From: PALSA-1006 sp964532405
GTDB lineage: Bacteria; Pseudomonadota; Gammaproteobacteria; Burkholderiales; Gallionellaceae
Assembly: GCA_964532405.1 (NCBI GenBank)
Contig: CAZHIC010000003.1
Coordinates: forward strand, 1-64,000
Length of the DNA: 64,000 nt
Direction of reading: 5' to 3'
Every line of letters starts with the position of its first letter. The first letter of the stretch is position 1. Below the pieces are notes generated by a model. It worked only from the letters and a program-made list of their open reading frames with translations, was not told the origin of the DNA and searched no databases. Both the position numbers and the translations under genes were made by a program. Shown one piece after another: positions 63,124-64,000 of this stretch.

Positions 63124-64000
63124 GCTCTACCCCCTACCAAAGATGTGACTCTTACCGTTTTGAATCCGGGAACTTCTTCATGCGAAATTACTTTGAGCTG
63201 CGGCAGCGAGCGCTTCAGGAAGCGCGCCAACAGATCGCGTATTTGTCCCGGCACCAGCAACACAGTGGGCAAACCCATCTGTTCTTGTGTCTGTGCCGCG
63301 TTGCGCGCTTCGCGCAGCAGCGTGGTGGCCAAGCCCGGCTCGATAGCCGAACCGCCTCCCGCCTGCAGTGCCTGCGACAACACGTGCTCCAATTCCTTGT
63401 CCATGCCGATGACCTGCAATTCCTGCGCCGATGGATAGAACTGCTGCACGATGGCGGGGCCGAGAGCGACGCGTACCAGGCCGGTCAACACCACTGCATC
63501 CTGAGTGCGGGGAGCGTGCTCCACCATAGTCTCCAGGATGGTGCGCATATCGCGGATATGCATGCCTTCATCCAGCAAGTTCTGCATGACTTTTTGCACG
63601 GTCGACAGAGGCAGCAACTTCGGTACGAGGTCTTCGGTGAGCTTCGGCGCGATCTTGGCGATATGATCGAGCAACTGTTGCAGCTCCTGACGACCCAGCA
63701 ATTCGGCCGCATGGGTATGGATGAGATGGCTCATATGGGTAGCCACCACGGTTCCGGCATCGACCACGGTATAGCCCATCGCTTGTGCGTTCTCGCGCAT
63801 GTCTGCATCAATCCAAGTTGCGGGCAAGCCGAATGCGGGATCGGTTGTTTGCATGCCCGGCAACACGCCGCTCGCGCTGCCCGGATTGATCGCCAGAAAC
63901 ATATTGGTATAAGCCTCGCCGACGCCGATCTCTGCACCTTTCAGCGTGATGCGATAAGCATTGGGGCGCAGATCGAGGTTGTCGCGGATATGCACAGGCG
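63120..64000 (-). CDS. flhA: Flagellar export gate protein FlhA, C-terminal part
   Basis: About 291 residues are seen; the gene runs off the right edge. They form the cytoplasmic FlhAC domain: VHIRDNLDLRPNAYRI-like start, ATWIDADMRENAQAMGYTVV, THMSHLIHTHAAELLGRQEL and LVPGQIRDLLARFLKRSLPQ, LKVISHEEVP. The transmembrane part lies outside the window. The domain receives chaperone-substrate complexes such as FlgN-FlgK. Confidence 0.95.
   Translation of the reverse strand, partial: PVHIRDNLDLRPNAYRITLKGAEIGVGEAYTNMFLAINPGSASGVLPGMQTTDPAFGLPATWIDADMRENAQAMGYTVVDAGTVVATHMSHLIHTHAAELLGRQELQQLLDHIAKIAPKLTEDLVPKLLPLSTVQKVMQNLLDEGMHIRDMRTILETMVEHAPRTQDAVVLTGLVRVALGPAIVQQFYPSAQELQVIGMDKELEHVLSQALQAGGGSAIEPGLATTLLREARNAAQTQEQMGLPTVLLVPGQIRDLLARFLKRSLPQLKVISHEEVPGFKTVRVTSLVGGRA

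Overview
The window looks like chromosome of a motile betaproteobacterium, most likely a neutrophilic iron oxidiser of the Gallionellaceae (Sideroxydans/Gallionella-like). The pointers are a Cyc2-type fused cytochrome-porin at 43.2 kb, a betaproteobacterial flagellar layout (flgA and flgMN divergent from flgBCDEFGHIJKL, and flhA-flhF-flhG-fliA-motC-motD), c-di-GMP riboswitches and a dense population of short palindromic repeats. The taxon is inferred from gene content; no rRNA or tRNA gene was seen.

0-9 kb: a response regulator with TPR-like repeats and a small histidine kinase on the minus strand, with a c-di-GMP-I type riboswitch upstream of the kinase and a second one just past the regulator. 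Then come an ABC-F ATPase (YbiT type), glutamate racemase, a decayed cheA fragment, uppP, a DUF1289 gene and a SEC-C motif protein.

9-15 kb: a type III restriction-modification island. An XRE-like regulator faces mod across a short region with repeated operator-like sites. A HigBA toxin-antitoxin pair sits between mod and res.

15-20.3 kb: housekeeping genes: a cysteine-cluster protein, thiC with its TPP riboswitch, penicillin-binding protein 1A and an uncharacterised gene.

20.3-24.5 kb: a plastic zone with three toxin-antitoxin modules (PIN/RHH, VapC/Phd, RelE-ParE/RHH), an IS4-like remnant, a broken IS91-like transposase and a duplicated gene end.

24.5-32 kb: a three-gene RND metal efflux system (CzcA/CzcB/outer-membrane factor types) and an OprB-like porin.

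32.2-40.5 kb: a signalling operon, cheR-cheD-cheB-STAS-HDOD-cheD2-PP2C phosphatase, followed by flhB. The phosphatase has a periplasmic domain with one c-type heme motif and a C-terminal GHKL kinase domain. With the STAS protein it forms a complete partner-switching module inside a chemotaxis operon that has no cheA, cheW or receptor gene here.

40.5-45.8 kb: tatD, tcdA, a Phd/VapC pair, then cyc2 with a recognisable promoter, operator-like palindrome and terminator, a small membrane protein and a SpoIIAA-like protein.

45.8-64 kb: the flagellar structural operon flgB to flgL on the minus strand; flgA and flgMN on the plus strand (flgM with a very good sigma-28 promoter); and flhA (partial)-flhF-flhG-fliA-motC-motD on the minus strand.

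A recurring feature is that genome-wide palindromic repeats occur not only between genes but also in frame inside coding regions (mod three times, murI, tatD, flhG).
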